A stretch of 61,088 nt of DNA from an uncultured Pseudomonadota bacterium (lineage in GTDB: Bacteria > Myxococcota_A > UBA796 > JAFGLY01), in the NCBI GenBank assembly GCA_937912125.1, contig CALDOK010000483.1:1-61088 (forward strand). The letters are read 5' to 3'. The notes below the pieces were generated by a model that worked only from the letters and a program-made list of their open reading frames with translations, had not been told where the DNA came from and ran no database searches. The translations under genes and the position numbers were made by a program. Positions 44,041 to 53,706 of the stretch are shown here, piece after piece. How positions within the stretch are numbered: position 1 is the first letter of the stretch; the number at the start of each line of letters is the position of its first letter.

Positions 44041-45381
44041 TCAGCCCTGGGGAGGCTCCAGCCGGAGGGCGAAGCTCCCGGCCTCGTCCGCATGGAACAG
44101 GACCCGCTGGCTCTCCGCCTGGTACTCCCAGCGGCAGGCGGGCTCGTCGCAGCCGCTCAGATCGAACCCGTCGGGGTAGTGCCGATCGGGGACGAAGATC
44201 ACGCCAGGCTCGCTGACGGCGGCCTGGGTGTCGAAGTCCAGGGAGAAGACACGGCTGTCCATGTCGTAGGCCAGGGCCGAGATCACACCCGGGGTGGCGT
44301 GGGGGAAGGGGCGCACGAAGACGTCCAGGAAGGGCTTCTCGTTGCCGTGGTCGTCCAGCATGTGGAAGCCGTCGCCCCGGGCGTAGAGCCAGTAGGTGCC
44401 GCCGGCCCCAAGATCGTCCAGCAGATCCATGTGGTCGTCGATGTACTGGTCGAAGCCCGCCACGTCTGCCGGCCCGCCGAACTCGCCCAGGAAGAAGGCG
44501 TGGTCGAAGGCCGCCGCCTCCTCGGCGCGCATGCCGATGTTGTCGATGATCTCGGAAGGGTCGCCGTCGTAGTCCGCGCCGTTGTGGACGGTCATCTGGT
44601 AGTAGTGAGCCCCGTAGACGCCGCCTGAGAACTCCAGCCCCGAGGTGCGGGTGCTGATGCCGATGAGCTCGAGGAAGTTGGGCTCCCAGAAGATCAGCGC
44701 GTCGGGGTCTACCGCGTGGATGGCGGTGGCCAGCTCGGTCCAGAACTCGCCCATGACGGCGCCACAGCCCTCGAGGTCCTCGTGCATGCAGAAGGGCTCG
44801 TTCATCAGGTCGTAGCCCAGGATCGCGTCGGAGCCGCTGTAGCGCTCCGCCAGCAGCACCATCATGTCGATGTACTGCTGCCTCAGGGGGTCGCTGGTCC
44901 AGAAGGCCTCGAAGCAGTTCTGGATGCCCGCGCACAGGTAGTTGCCGGGATCGTCCTCGCACAGCGCGTAGTTGGCCTCATCGCAGGTCCAGTAGGGCAT
45001 GCCCCAGGTGAAGCCCTCGCCGTAGGCGTGCTGGTGGTGGTCGATGAGCAGCTGCACGCCGTTGGCCTCGGCCAGGGCCACCTGTGCGTCGAGCTTGGCC
45101 AGGTAGTCCTGGTCGTAGGCGCCCTCGCTGGGCTCGAGGTGGGACCACATGAACAGCTGGCGCACCACGTTGCCGCCCCACCCGGTCAGGGTGTCGTAGT
45201 CCTGCTGGGTGTTGTCGACGGTGGGGAAGTTGGCGCCGCGCAGCAGGATCTGGCGCCCGTGGAGGTCGAAGATGCCCTGGGCGCTGGTGGTCAGGCGCGG
45301 CGGATCGGCCACAGGAGCGGTGTCCTCTGTGTCTGGGCTCTTTGGACAGCTGACGAGCAAGAGCAGGGCGAGCGTGCGCAT
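44041..45381 (-). CDS. Glycoside hydrolase family 5 lipoprotein
   Basis: A 446-aa lipoprotein (lipobox LVSC, Cys12). The GH5 barrel (about 35-350) has LLRGANFP, DHHQHAYGEGF, acid/base Glu195 in YDLMNEPF, GAHYY, and nucleophile Glu300 in FLGEFGG. A beta domain follows (about 355-446). The layout, including the C-terminal domain, resembles endoglycoceramidase-like GH5 enzymes, which cut glycolipid headgroups, but cellulase-like activity cannot be ruled out. It is predicted to act outside the cytoplasmic membrane. Confidence 0.9.
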   Translation of the reverse strand: MRTLALLLLVSCPKSPDTEDTAPVADPPRLTTSAQGIFDLHGRQILLRGANFPTVDNTQQDYDTLTGWGGNVVRQLFMWSHLEPSEGAYDQDYLAKLDAQVALAEANGVQLLIDHHQHAYGEGFTWGMPYWTCDEANYALCEDDPGNYLCAGIQNCFEAFWTSDPLRQQYIDMMVLLAERYSGSDAILGYDLMNEPFCMHEDLEGCGAVMGEFWTELATAIHAVDPDALIFWEPNFLELIGISTRTSGLEFSGGVYGAHYYQMTVHNGADYDGDPSEIIDNIGMRAEEAAAFDHAFFLGEFGGPADVAGFDQYIDDHMDLLDDLGAGGTYWLYARGDGFHMLDDHGNEKPFLDVFVRPFPHATPGVISALAYDMDSRVFSLDFDTQAAVSEPGVIFVPDRHYPDGFDLSGCDEPACRWEYQAESQRVLFHADEAGSFALRLEPPQG

Positions 45382-45411
45382 GGTGGGGACTCCGCAGCGA
45401 GCCTCACGATA

Positions 45412-46104
45412 TCACCCGCGCGCTCCAGGAAGCCCGAGGGCCTGGCGCAGCGGACAGCCTTCGGCGGGCACCGGATGGCCTCGGCGGTAGCGCAGCAGCA
45501 GGGCACGGGAGCGCTGGGCGAGCTCGCGGCGCAGCTCACGGCGGGCCCCGCGCACCCGGGGGACCTTCATGTCGTCGTAGGCGGTGGTCTGGTGGCGCAG
45601 CCAGGCGATCACCGCGGCTTCGGCGCGGCGCTCCACCGGGATGCGCTGGGTGCGGGCCACGGTGCCGCTGCCCACGGGCGTGGCGAGGGCGGTGACCGCG
45701 TCGGCCACGTCCTGGGCCAGGGCGCTGTACACCGGGGCGAAGGCCAGGAAGTCCAACACCGCGCCCCTGAAGTCTTCGACATAGTCCTCCTGCACTCGCT
45801 CCCGGCGGGCGGTGGCCTGAGCCTTCTTGCGGGCATGGGCCGGGGTGGCGCGCTCGACCTCGAGGGCCGCCCGGACCTCGGCGATGCGGGCGGCGGGGGC
45901 CCACACCCCACTGGACATCATGCGCTTGCGCACCTTGACCTCCACGGTCCAGGTGGGGCCTCCCTGCTTGACGCGACGGGTCAGGGTGGCGTCGCCGGGG
46001 AAGAGCTTCTCCCAGTCATCTGGGGGGCGCAGGATCTCCCCCTCGGCGGTGCGCACTGAGCGCGCGTCGATGCCTGGGCTCACGATGCGGGTCTTGTCGG
46101 GCAT
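45412..46104 (-). CDS. DUF2293 domain protein
   Basis: A 230-aa soluble basic protein. The C-terminal half (ERRAEAAVIAWLRHQTTAYD, then a very Arg-rich helix RRELRRELAQRSR) matches the pattern of DUF2293. The N-terminal half has KQGGPTWTVEVKVRKR, possibly a nucleic-acid-contacting strand. Function unknown for the family. It lies 5 nt after the FAD oxidoreductase gene and 30 nt before the GH5 gene, all on the minus strand. Confidence 0.75.
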   Translation of the reverse strand: MPDKTRIVSPGIDARSVRTAEGEILRPPDDWEKLFPGDATLTRRVKQGGPTWTVEVKVRKRMMSSGVWAPAARIAEVRAALEVERATPAHARKKAQATARRERVQEDYVEDFRGAVLDFLAFAPVYSALAQDVADAVTALATPVGSGTVARTQRIPVERRAEAAVIAWLRHQTTAYDDMKVPRVRGARRELRRELAQRSRALLLRYRRGHPVPAEGCPLRQALGLPGARG

Positions 46105-46109
46105 GGGTT

Positions 46110-47444
46110 CTAGCTCAGACCGCGGGACGCGCGGCAGGTCTTGGTGTACAGGTCGCGGAACAGACCGTCAGGGTCGGTCCTGGCCTTCACGGCGAAGTGG
46201 TTGGGCCGGTTGAACACGGTCCAGAACTCGTCCTCGCCGTAGTAGTTCGGCGCGATCAAGGTCTTGAGCCCGTTCACCTGGTGCAGCTTCTCTTCGATGA
46301 GCCGGTGATAGTTGCGGCCGTCCTTGGGGCTGAAGCCGTAGATGGCCAGGTCCACGAACATCTCGTCGGTCTGGCGCTGGTGGTAGGCGTCGGCGATCCA
46401 GGGGTAGTCCCGGGCCGGGGTGTAGGGCACGCACCACAGGGGATGAGCGCCGAACTCGGCCCAGTACCAGGCCAGGAACTCCTCACAGCGGGAGTAGGGG
46501 ATGAACAGATCCACCGTGATGCCCAGCTGCTCCGGGGTGAGCAGGTGGTTGAAGCGGTCGGTCAGGGCCAACACCCGGGTGGAGTCGAGCCAGCGCCCCA
46601 GCAGCAGCCGCGCCAGCCAGGACCGGGGTCGCACCCCGGTGACCCCCCGGTTGTAGCGGAAGAAGTAGTCGGGGGTCTCGAAGTGGTCCACGACCCGGCT
46701 GGCGGTGGTCTTGTAGTAGGGCGTGACCCAGTCGTAGCGGTGGGTGTAGGGGGCCTGCTGCTCGAGGTGGCCCAGGGACAGCACGTACAGATCGGGCCCG
46801 TGGATGATGCCGTCCATGAAGTCCATGTCCCGGGCCTCGGCGTGGGCCTTGATGGACGCCAGGTAGGACGCTGCGCTGCTGTGCTTCTCGTACTCCACCC
46901 GCACATAGGGGGCGGCGGGGCAGAGCCGGAAGGTCAGCTCGGTGAGGATGCCCAGGGTACCGAAGGACCCCTGCATCATGTGGAACACCAGCGCGTCCTC
47001 GCCATCGGGATCGCAGCGCAGCAGCTCCCCCCTCCCGGTCAACAGCTCGTAGGCCAGGCAGTTGTCGTGGAAGCCGCCGATCTCGAAGGACATGGACTCG
47101 ATGGAGCAGCCCGACACCGCCCCGCCGATGGTGATGGTCTCGAGCTCGGGCACCACGTAGGGCACCAGCCCGTGCTCGAGGGTGGCGGCCACCAGGTCCA
47201 CGAAGGTGACCCCGGGCTCAGCCACACAGCGGCGCCCCTCCACGTCGATCTCGATGATGGCGTCCAGGTCCGACACATCCAGCTTGTCGTCGCTGTACTT
47301 GAGGTCCCCCGGCTTGGGCACCTGATGGCTGGGGGAGCTCTTCTTCAAGGACAGGGGCCGGCCGGCGGGCCAGGCCTTCAGCTGGGTGGCGACGCGCTCG
47401 ACCTTGGCGCGGTGCTGCGCGGGCGTGCAGAGGCGGGGAGCCAT
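46110..47444 (-). CDS. FAD-binding oxidoreductase, DHCR24-like
   Basis: A 444-aa PCMH-type flavoprotein: GVTFVDLVAATLEHGLVP, the pyrophosphate loop TIGGAVSGCSIESMSFEIG, and QGSFGTLGILTELTF. The C-terminal half (FIPYSRCEEFLAWY, then an FNRPNHF-like ending) resembles delta-24 sterol reductase/DIMINUTO proteins. It may reduce or oxidise a sterol or polyprenyl substrate with FAD. The start MAPRLCTPAQ at 47444 is preferred over a longer frame that runs into the intergenic region. It is first in the four-gene minus-strand run. Confidence 0.87.
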   Translation of the reverse strand: MAPRLCTPAQHRAKVERVATQLKAWPAGRPLSLKKSSPSHQVPKPGDLKYSDDKLDVSDLDAIIEIDVEGRRCVAEPGVTFVDLVAATLEHGLVPYVVPELETITIGGAVSGCSIESMSFEIGGFHDNCLAYELLTGRGELLRCDPDGEDALVFHMMQGSFGTLGILTELTFRLCPAAPYVRVEYEKHSSAASYLASIKAHAEARDMDFMDGIIHGPDLYVLSLGHLEQQAPYTHRYDWVTPYYKTTASRVVDHFETPDYFFRYNRGVTGVRPRSWLARLLLGRWLDSTRVLALTDRFNHLLTPEQLGITVDLFIPYSRCEEFLAWYWAEFGAHPLWCVPYTPARDYPWIADAYHQRQTDEMFVDLAIYGFSPKDGRNYHRLIEEKLHQVNGLKTLIAPNYYGEDEFWTVFNRPNHFAVKARTDPDGLFRDLYTKTCRASRGLS

Positions 47445-47642
47445 GGAACCATCCTGCAGGAGGCGGCGGCCAGCTATAGCCGCTCCACCGGCCCCCACGC
47501 CCCTCCTGGACAGGCCGGCTTGGTGAAAGCCCACACGCCCGCGGCACAGGGGGCGGGCGTCGACCACGCGCCGCGGCTAAATCGCTCGGCTGGACCTCAC
47601 CACGCCCGGACGACGGCGGCGGGAGCAGACCAGGGAGGAACC

Positions 47643-48320
47643 ATGCCCCACGAGCACGACCGCGAGCTGGCCACCGAGTTCGACCGCTGGGCCCAGTCAG
47701 GAAGACACCTGGCCATGGAGCGCGGCCACGGACGCTTCACCGAGCGGGCCCTCGCGGGCTGGACCCTGGGCTCGGAGCACAGCGTGCTGGACGTGGGCTG
47801 CGGCAACGGCTGGGCCGTGCGACGCATGCTGGCCTTGGGTGCCGGCCAGGGAACCGGCGTGGACATCTCCGAGGAGATGATCGCCCAGGCCACCCCACCT
47901 GGTCGTTACCTGCAGGCCCCCGCCGACCGGCTCCCCTTCCCCGACGCCAGCTTCAGCCACATCCTCTCGGTCGAGGCGCTGTACTACACCGCCGACCCAG
48001 AGAGCGTCCTGCGCGAGTGGCGGCGCGTGGCCAAGCCCGGAGGCAGGCTGCTGCTGCTCGTGGACCTGTATCGGGAGAACCCCTGCTGGCGCGTGTGGCA
48101 GCCCCTGCTCACCATCCCGGTCCACGTGCTGGGCGAGCACGAGTGGGCCGCGACGCTCGAGCGCAGCGGCTGGCAGGTCACCGACCGCAGGCGCATCCTG
48201 GAGCCCGGCGGCGTGCGCCCCGAGGCCGAGTTCGAGCCCAGCCCCTGGTCGCCCAGCTACGCCGACTACCTGGCGGAGAAGCAGGCAGGGACCTTGTGCC
48301 TGGAGGCCACGGCCGGCTGA
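47643..48320 (+). CDS. Class I SAM-dependent methyltransferase
   Basis: A 225-aa methyltransferase of the UbiE/Methyltransf_11 type: motif I VLDVGCGNG (48-56), the acidic motif GVDISEEMI, LPFPDASFSHILSVEALYY and the post-motif LREWRRVAKPGG. The substrate is unknown. The start at 47643 has GGGAGG 5 nt upstream. It is divergent from the FAD oxidoreductase gene, with about 200 bp between them. Confidence 0.92.
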   Translation: MPHEHDRELATEFDRWAQSGRHLAMERGHGRFTERALAGWTLGSEHSVLDVGCGNGWAVRRMLALGAGQGTGVDISEEMIAQATPPGRYLQAPADRLPFPDASFSHILSVEALYYTADPESVLREWRRVAKPGGRLLLLVDLYRENPCWRVWQPLLTIPVHVLGEHEWAATLERSGWQVTDRRRILEPGGVRPEAEFEPSPWSPSYADYLAEKQAGTLCLEATAG

Positions 48321-48541
48321 CGGCCCATGGGCGGGCCAAGCTGGCCGGCCGCCACGGGATCCAGCTGGTCCAGGTCGACGATTGCGGGGGTGAACTCGGC
48401 GTGGCTGCCCTGGACGCCGTGCCCGCCGACCTCGTGGCCGGTGGTGAGCGTGCGCTGGCATCAGGACAGGTCGATCCTCACCTTTCACGGTGGCGGAGTC
48501 CGCGAGAACATGCCAATAGGCGCATGAAACCTGGAGGTCCC
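48321..48541. other. Intergenic stretch before the large secreted protein
   Basis: About 220 bp without a convincing gene. A frame in phase with the next gene is open across it and reads plausible residues (GIQLVQVDDCGGEL near 48360), but it has no start or ribosome site and ends in a low-quality Arg-rich stretch. It may be a gene remnant or chance. GGAGG at the end serves the next gene. Confidence 0.4.
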
Positions 48542-51310
48542 ATGTCCCCTCGCTCCCTCAGCGCCTGCCTGGTCCTGGCCCTGGCCCTTCCCACGCCGGC
48601 CCTGGCCGACGACGCCCCCACCTTCCTGCTGGCGGGCAACGGCCTGCTGGCCGCCCCCTTCATCCCGGGCGGCGGCACGGTCTCGGCCCACTACAAGGCG
48701 ATCGGGAAGCCGTGGGAAGCCCTCGACCTGCACGCCGACAACGGGTTCATCGGTCTTGGCCCCCTGCCCTTCGTCGATAGCCGGATCTTCGACGACGAGG
48801 TGTGGAACCACCCCATCATGGGGTTCACGGCCACCGAGGCCTGCGTCTTCGGCGGCGGCGATGACGGCACCGGCGATGGCGCCCCCTCCACCTGCTGGAT
48901 CGAATCCCTCAGCGACGGCGCCTTGATGTACGCCGGTCGCGTGCTGTCCTACGGCCTCGAGGCCGACGAGACGGTGCTGGCCGCCGACGCGTACATGCTG
49001 CCCGAGGTGCTGGGCCTCATGGGCCTGGCCCTGGTGGTGGAGACCGCCGACGGCACCGAGCTGCGGATGCAGTACTACCAAGAGAGCGAGTGGGACTTCA
49101 TCCAGCGCGTGGTGCTGGAGCTTCCCGAGGGCCTGGGGCCCGAGCTGGCCGTGCGCGCCTGGGCCCACGACGGCGTGCCCCGGGTGATGTTCATGGACGA
49201 CAGCACCTGGTGGATCAACGAGGATCCCGTGAACTACACCGCCCAGAACGCGTGGGTCCGGCCCTGCCCCGCCCATGCGGTCTCCGGGTTCTTGCCCTCC
49301 ACCCTCCGCGTCACCCAGCTCGAGGGCGACACCTCCGGCACCCAGCGCCTCAGCGTCCAAGCTGGCGACCAGCTCCTCTGGGCCGAGTTCGGCAACCCCG
49401 ACGACATGAGCTGCGGCGCCATCGACATCCCCGGCCCCAGTGGCGTGGTGGCCGCCGAGCTGGACGCCGACCTCGGGCTGTACACCCTCGGCTGGCTGAA
49501 GGACAGCGGGGAGTGGGGCGCGGCCCTGGTCGGTAATGGTCGGCTCTACGGCTACACCAGCTTCGGCGACGTCGACGTCGATCTGGGCGCCGAAGAACCA
49601 GCCGAGGGTCTGCGTGACCTCGACCCCACCATCATCCCCGACACCTGGTACGCCATCGGAGGCGACGCCTTCGTCAACGGCGACCCCGACCGACCGGTGA
49701 TCCTTGGCAGCACGGGTGTGACCGTCGAGGCCAGCGGTGATGCAGCGCTGATGCTCCGAGCCGGCCCCAGCGGCACCACCGATCGGGTGATTGGCAAGAT
49801 CACAGCGGCCGCGTACATCAAGGTGGCCGAAGGCGATGACGCCCCCTCGGTGGAGGCCACGGGTGCTCGCGCCCTGGCCGTCGTCGGCGGCGAGGACCCC
49901 GGCTTCGGGGCGGAGGATCTGGCCAGCTACTTCATCATTCACGGCTACGGCGACGTAGGCTTGGCCCGCTTCACCGAGCAGGCCGAGACGCTGCTGGGCG
50001 CCCCCCTGGACGAGGCCCTGGACGCCGCCGCCGTGATGGAGCCCGTGAGCCCAGTGGGCACGACCACCCTCAACGCCGTCGCCGTGGACGGCTATCAGTG
50101 GAAGAACGGCGACGAGTTCATGAGCAGCGCCGGCATCGACGGGCAGGCCTACGACGAAGACTTCGTCGCAGCGCAGACCACGCTGGCGTTCTCGGACTTC
50201 GGCGGCAACGACGCCCAGGTCGACGCCATGGCCACCGCCTACTCCGGCTACAACGGTGTGGACGGCCAGTGGGGCCACGAGTACGTCAAGACGGCGGCCA
50301 CCGTGGTCCTTGGCCCCGACGACGAGGGCGGCTGGTCCATCACCAGCACCGACCCCGACACCCCGCTGTACGCGAGCGTGCAGAGCTGCATCGCCCCCAT
50401 GTGCGGCGGCTTCTGCTACCTGGCCGGCGTCGAGACCACCTCCCTGGCCACCCGCAGCGAGGTCACGGCCACCTACACCGTGAACGACGTCATCGCGGCG
50501 GGCAACTCCGGCAGCCCCGTGGACAGCCTGGCCCGGGGCTACATCGTCTGGGGCGGCTCCGCTGCCCGCGACGGCTTCAACGGCATCGTCGTGAGCGGCA
50601 ACGGCGAGCTCGAGCTGGTGGTCACGGCCATCGACGACCTCACCGGCGAGCGCAGCGAGGTCCTCAACGTCAGCACACTGTTCATCCCCGAGGTCGGCGA
50701 CGAGGTGCTGCTGGGCATCAACGACAGGGGGTTCGAGTACGAGGGCGAGGTCTCCAAGCTCACCACCGGCACCTGGGACGACAGCTTCGGCCTCGAGCTG
50801 GCCTACACCCTACGCTCCACCGATGGCGAGCTGGTCACCCTCGACAACGCCGTGGGCTTCGGCTTCTCGGTGGACAGCGACGGCGACGGCCTGTTCGACG
50901 ACGACGAGGTGGGCGTGTACGGGAGCGACCCCCTGCTGGCCGACACCGACGGCGACGGCGTCGATGACGGCGATGACCCCACCCCCGCCGTGCCTGGCGT
51001 GGGCTCGGACTGGCTGGCCCAGTGGAGCCACGCCCTGGCCGCGCAGATCGAGTGCCTCGACCTGGGCCTGGTGGACGCCGCCAACGACAACGCCGCCAGC
51101 GGGCGGCTGGGCTCCATGGCCACCCGCGCCAGCAACGCCGCTGAGAGCTTCGAGGACGGCAAGATCTCCTCGGCCAGCGCTCTGCTGGAAGGCCTGCTCG
51201 ACCGGGTCGATGGCGTGGACAAGCCCGACGACTGGCTGATCGACAGCGACGAACGCACTGACCTCGCCGAGGCCATCCTCGAGCTGCTCGAGCTGGCCGC
51301 GTACGAATAG
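48542..51310 (+). CDS. Large secreted protein with thrombospondin type 3 repeats
   Basis: A 922-aa exported protein with signal peptide VLALALPTPALA. The long middle region (about 25-770) is beta-rich with no recognised domain. Near 780-815 are calcium-binding thrombospondin type 3 repeats (VDSDGDGLFDDDEV, DTDGDGVDDGDDPTP). The C-terminal 100 residues are helical (SASALLEGLLDRVDGV), a pattern seen after TSP3 repeats in other exported proteins. It is probably a cell-surface or secreted structural protein. The start at 48542 has GGAGG 6 nt upstream. Confidence 0.8.
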   Translation: MSPRSLSACLVLALALPTPALADDAPTFLLAGNGLLAAPFIPGGGTVSAHYKAIGKPWEALDLHADNGFIGLGPLPFVDSRIFDDEVWNHPIMGFTATEACVFGGGDDGTGDGAPSTCWIESLSDGALMYAGRVLSYGLEADETVLAADAYMLPEVLGLMGLALVVETADGTELRMQYYQESEWDFIQRVVLELPEGLGPELAVRAWAHDGVPRVMFMDDSTWWINEDPVNYTAQNAWVRPCPAHAVSGFLPSTLRVTQLEGDTSGTQRLSVQAGDQLLWAEFGNPDDMSCGAIDIPGPSGVVAAELDADLGLYTLGWLKDSGEWGAALVGNGRLYGYTSFGDVDVDLGAEEPAEGLRDLDPTIIPDTWYAIGGDAFVNGDPDRPVILGSTGVTVEASGDAALMLRAGPSGTTDRVIGKITAAAYIKVAEGDDAPSVEATGARALAVVGGEDPGFGAEDLASYFIIHGYGDVGLARFTEQAETLLGAPLDEALDAAAVMEPVSPVGTTTLNAVAVDGYQWKNGDEFMSSAGIDGQAYDEDFVAAQTTLAFSDFGGNDAQVDAMATAYSGYNGVDGQWGHEYVKTAATVVLGPDDEGGWSITSTDPDTPLYASVQSCIAPMCGGFCYLAGVETTSLATRSEVTATYTVNDVIAAGNSGSPVDSLARGYIVWGGSAARDGFNGIVVSGNGELELVVTAIDDLTGERSEVLNVSTLFIPEVGDEVLLGINDRGFEYEGEVSKLTTGTWDDSFGLELAYTLRSTDGELVTLDNAVGFGFSVDSDGDGLFDDDEVGVYGSDPLLADTDGDGVDDGDDPTPAVPGVGSDWLAQWSHALAAQIECLDLGLVDAANDNAASGRLGSMATRASNAAESFEDGKISSASALLEGLLDRVDGVDKPDDWLIDSDERTDLAEAILELLELAAYE

Positions 51311-51343
51311 GCGCTGGCTGGGCGCCCGCGCTACGCTGCGTCC

Positions 51344-52567
51344 ATGATCCCAATCCTGCTCGCCCTCGCCCTGTCCGGCCCGGCCCTGGCCAACGGCCAG
51401 GTCAGTCACCTCTGGATCAGCCAGACCGCCATCGAGCTGCTGCCTCCCGGCGAGCTTCGGGACCTGATGAGCGACCCTGCCCACGAGGACATGTGGCGCA
51501 ACGGCTCCATGTTCCCCGACGGGGGCTATGCCGTGGGCGACGGCTACGGCGAGACCGCCCACTGGGAGCCTTTCCACAACGCCTACACCGCCTGGATCCG
51601 CGCCGAGTACGGGGGCCCGCCCTACAGCGGTGAAGCCGCCGAACACGTGGCCTTCCTGATGGGCATGACCAGCCACGGCATGGCCGATCAGGTCTACGAC
51701 TCCCTCTACATGGAGCGGGCCCACCAGGAAGACGCAGACCAGGACTGGGGCGAGAGCATGGACGAGGCCACCGACGTGGCCATGGCCAGCATGGTGGGTC
51801 CGGTGGACCACGGCGAGCTGTGGGTGCCCGACGAGCTGATGGCCCAGCTGATGGCCCAGGACATGGGCCACGAGGTCAGCGCCAGCACCATCCGCACAGG
51901 CCAGGCCATGGTGCGCCTGGTCCCGGTGTGGGCGGCCAACGTCATCGAGCAGCCCGAGTACGTCGACGCCTACTTCGCCCAGTTCCCCTGGGCCTGCGCC
52001 CACCAGATCGACCCCCAGGTGTGGGGCAACCCGCCCGACGAGGCCGAGGTGGTGGCCCGCTACTGGCAGGAGATCTGGGGGCGCTTGTCCGGCGTCGAGC
52101 TGGCCGTCGGCCCTGTGCTGGCCACCTTCCCCGCCGACGGGACCCAGGGCTGGGAGACAGACGCCGAGAAGGTCACCTCCCGGGTCACCACCATCGCCGC
52201 CTGGAGCCTGCAGCACGAGCTGGTCCCGGATCTACCCCTGACCATCCAGGCCGACGACGGCAGCGAGCCCCCGCTGGACCGCTGGGTGTTCTACAGCCAC
52301 GTGTTGCATGCCGCGCCCCAGCAGGACTGGGCAGACACCACCGACTACACGGTCAGCGTTCCAGCGGACCTGCCCTCGAAGGGGGGCCTCATCGCGGCCC
52401 CGGCCAGCACCGAGCCTCTGAGCTACAGCTTCACCACAGGCCCGATCCCCCAGATCCTCGACCCCGAGCCCGAGACCGGCTGCAGTAGCCAGCCCCGCCG
52501 AGCGCTCGGCGCCTGGCTGTGGCTCTTGGTCCTGGGGGCGTCGGCGCGCAGGCAGCGGAGCGGCTAA
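51344..52567 (+). CDS. Zinc-dependent phospholipase C-like protein with MYXO-CTERM-like tail
   Basis: A 407-aa exported protein. After the signal peptide (LLALALSGPALA) it has the bacterial zinc phospholipase C pattern: SHLWISQTAIELLP, an Asp in FPDGGY, AHWEPFH, and the metal-binding helix FLMGMTSHGMADQVYD. The C-terminus reads GCSS, hydrophobic helix, then RRQR, a MYXO-CTERM-like sorting tail, so it should be displayed on the surface. It probably cleaves phospholipid headgroups, perhaps of prey or of self membranes; this is an inference. Confidence 0.82.
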   Translation: MIPILLALALSGPALANGQVSHLWISQTAIELLPPGELRDLMSDPAHEDMWRNGSMFPDGGYAVGDGYGETAHWEPFHNAYTAWIRAEYGGPPYSGEAAEHVAFLMGMTSHGMADQVYDSLYMERAHQEDADQDWGESMDEATDVAMASMVGPVDHGELWVPDELMAQLMAQDMGHEVSASTIRTGQAMVRLVPVWAANVIEQPEYVDAYFAQFPWACAHQIDPQVWGNPPDEAEVVARYWQEIWGRLSGVELAVGPVLATFPADGTQGWETDAEKVTSRVTTIAAWSLQHELVPDLPLTIQADDGSEPPLDRWVFYSHVLHAAPQQDWADTTDYTVSVPADLPSKGGLIAAPASTEPLSYSFTTGPIPQILDPEPETGCSSQPRRALGAWLWLLVLGASARRQRSG

Positions 52568-52757
52568 AGCCGACTCCACAGTGCCCACCTTCGCCCGCCC
52601 CAGGGGAAGCCACCATGCGCCTGCCACCTCCTCTACACCGCGAGCTGGACCTCTGACTCTGCCTGAGGGTCACCCTCGGTGCCCACGCTGGCATCCGGGC
52701 TGACAGCTGTGGCTGAGTTCTCACCCCGAACCGATCCCCACCCCTCTGGAGACTCCC

Positions 52758-53699
52758 ATGAACAGCTTCGCCCAGGTCGAGCAGGCTATCCACGACTACC
52801 CCGTGCGCCGTGTGGCGGTGGCCGTCGCCCAGGATCTCTCGGTGCTGCAGGCCGTGGCCGACGCTAAGCGGCGCAACATCGCAGACGCCTTGCTCGTGGG
52901 CGATGCGGACGCCATCCAGGCGCTGGTCGAGCGGCACGACCTGGACCTGGGGGGCGCCGAGATTCAGCACCAGCCCGACCCCCTCAAGGCCGCCGCCGGC
53001 GCCGTGGCGGCAGTCCACGACGGCCAGGCCGACATCCTGATGAAGGGCCACCTGCACACGGACGACTTCCTGCGGGCCCTGCTCCACAAAGAGCGCGGCC
53101 TGCGCACCGAGGCCCTTCTCAGCCACGTCTTCATGGTGGAGCAGCCCGGCCGCGACGGCTTCCTGTTCATCACCGACGCCGCCATGAACATCGCGCCGGA
53201 TCTCGAGCGCAAAGCCGCCATCATCCTCAACGCGGTCCACATGGCCCAGGTCTTCGGCCTCGAGGAGCCGCGGGTGGCGGTGCTGGCCGCGGTGGAGCTG
53301 GTCAACCCGGCCATGCAGGCCACCCTGGACGCCGCCGCCCTGAACTCCATGTTCCAGCGCCGCCAGTTCTCGCCCCGGTGCATCGTCGATGGTCCCTTCG
53401 CCTTCGACAACGCCGTCAGCGAGGTCGCCGCCCACACCAAGCACATCGGGGGCCCGGTGGCGGGCCAGGCCGACGTGCTGGTGGTGCCCTGCATCGAGGC
53501 CGGGAACATGCTGGTCAAGTGCATGGTCTACATGGCCAAGCTTCCCGTGGCCGGACTGCTGGTGGGCGCCAGGGCCCCCGTGGTCCTCACCTCCCGCGCC
53601 GACTCGGCCCAGGCCAAGCTGGCCTCCATCGCCTGCGCGGTCTTCACCACCAACATGCAGCGCGAGCTGCGGCTCAAGGTGGGGAAGGTGCACTTCTAG
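52758..53699 (+). CDS. ptb: Phosphate butyryl/acetyltransferase
   Basis: A 313-aa protein of the phosphotransacylase family, close in length and pattern to Ptb: AKRRNIADALLVGD, DILMKGHLHTDDFLRALL, LSHVFMVEQPGRDGFLFITDAAMNIAPD, VDGPFAFDNAVS, ADVLVVPCIEAGNMLVK. It exchanges CoA and phosphate on an acyl group in the cytoplasm. The matching butyrate or acetate kinase is not in the window. About 190 bp of non-coding sequence precede it. Confidence 0.9.
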   Translation: MNSFAQVEQAIHDYPVRRVAVAVAQDLSVLQAVADAKRRNIADALLVGDADAIQALVERHDLDLGGAEIQHQPDPLKAAAGAVAAVHDGQADILMKGHLHTDDFLRALLHKERGLRTEALLSHVFMVEQPGRDGFLFITDAAMNIAPDLERKAAIILNAVHMAQVFGLEEPRVAVLAAVELVNPAMQATLDAAALNSMFQRRQFSPRCIVDGPFAFDNAVSEVAAHTKHIGGPVAGQADVLVVPCIEAGNMLVKCMVYMAKLPVAGLLVGARAPVVLTSRADSAQAKLASIACAVFTTNMQRELRLKVGKVHF

Positions 53700-53706
53700 A
53701 TCTGGC

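Noticed and set aside
52615..52656. 13-codon open frame (MRLPPPLHRELDL) with AGGGGA upstream, ahead of ptb
   Set aside because: Such frames arise often by chance. There is no attenuator-like structure after it and no codon run typical of leader peptides.
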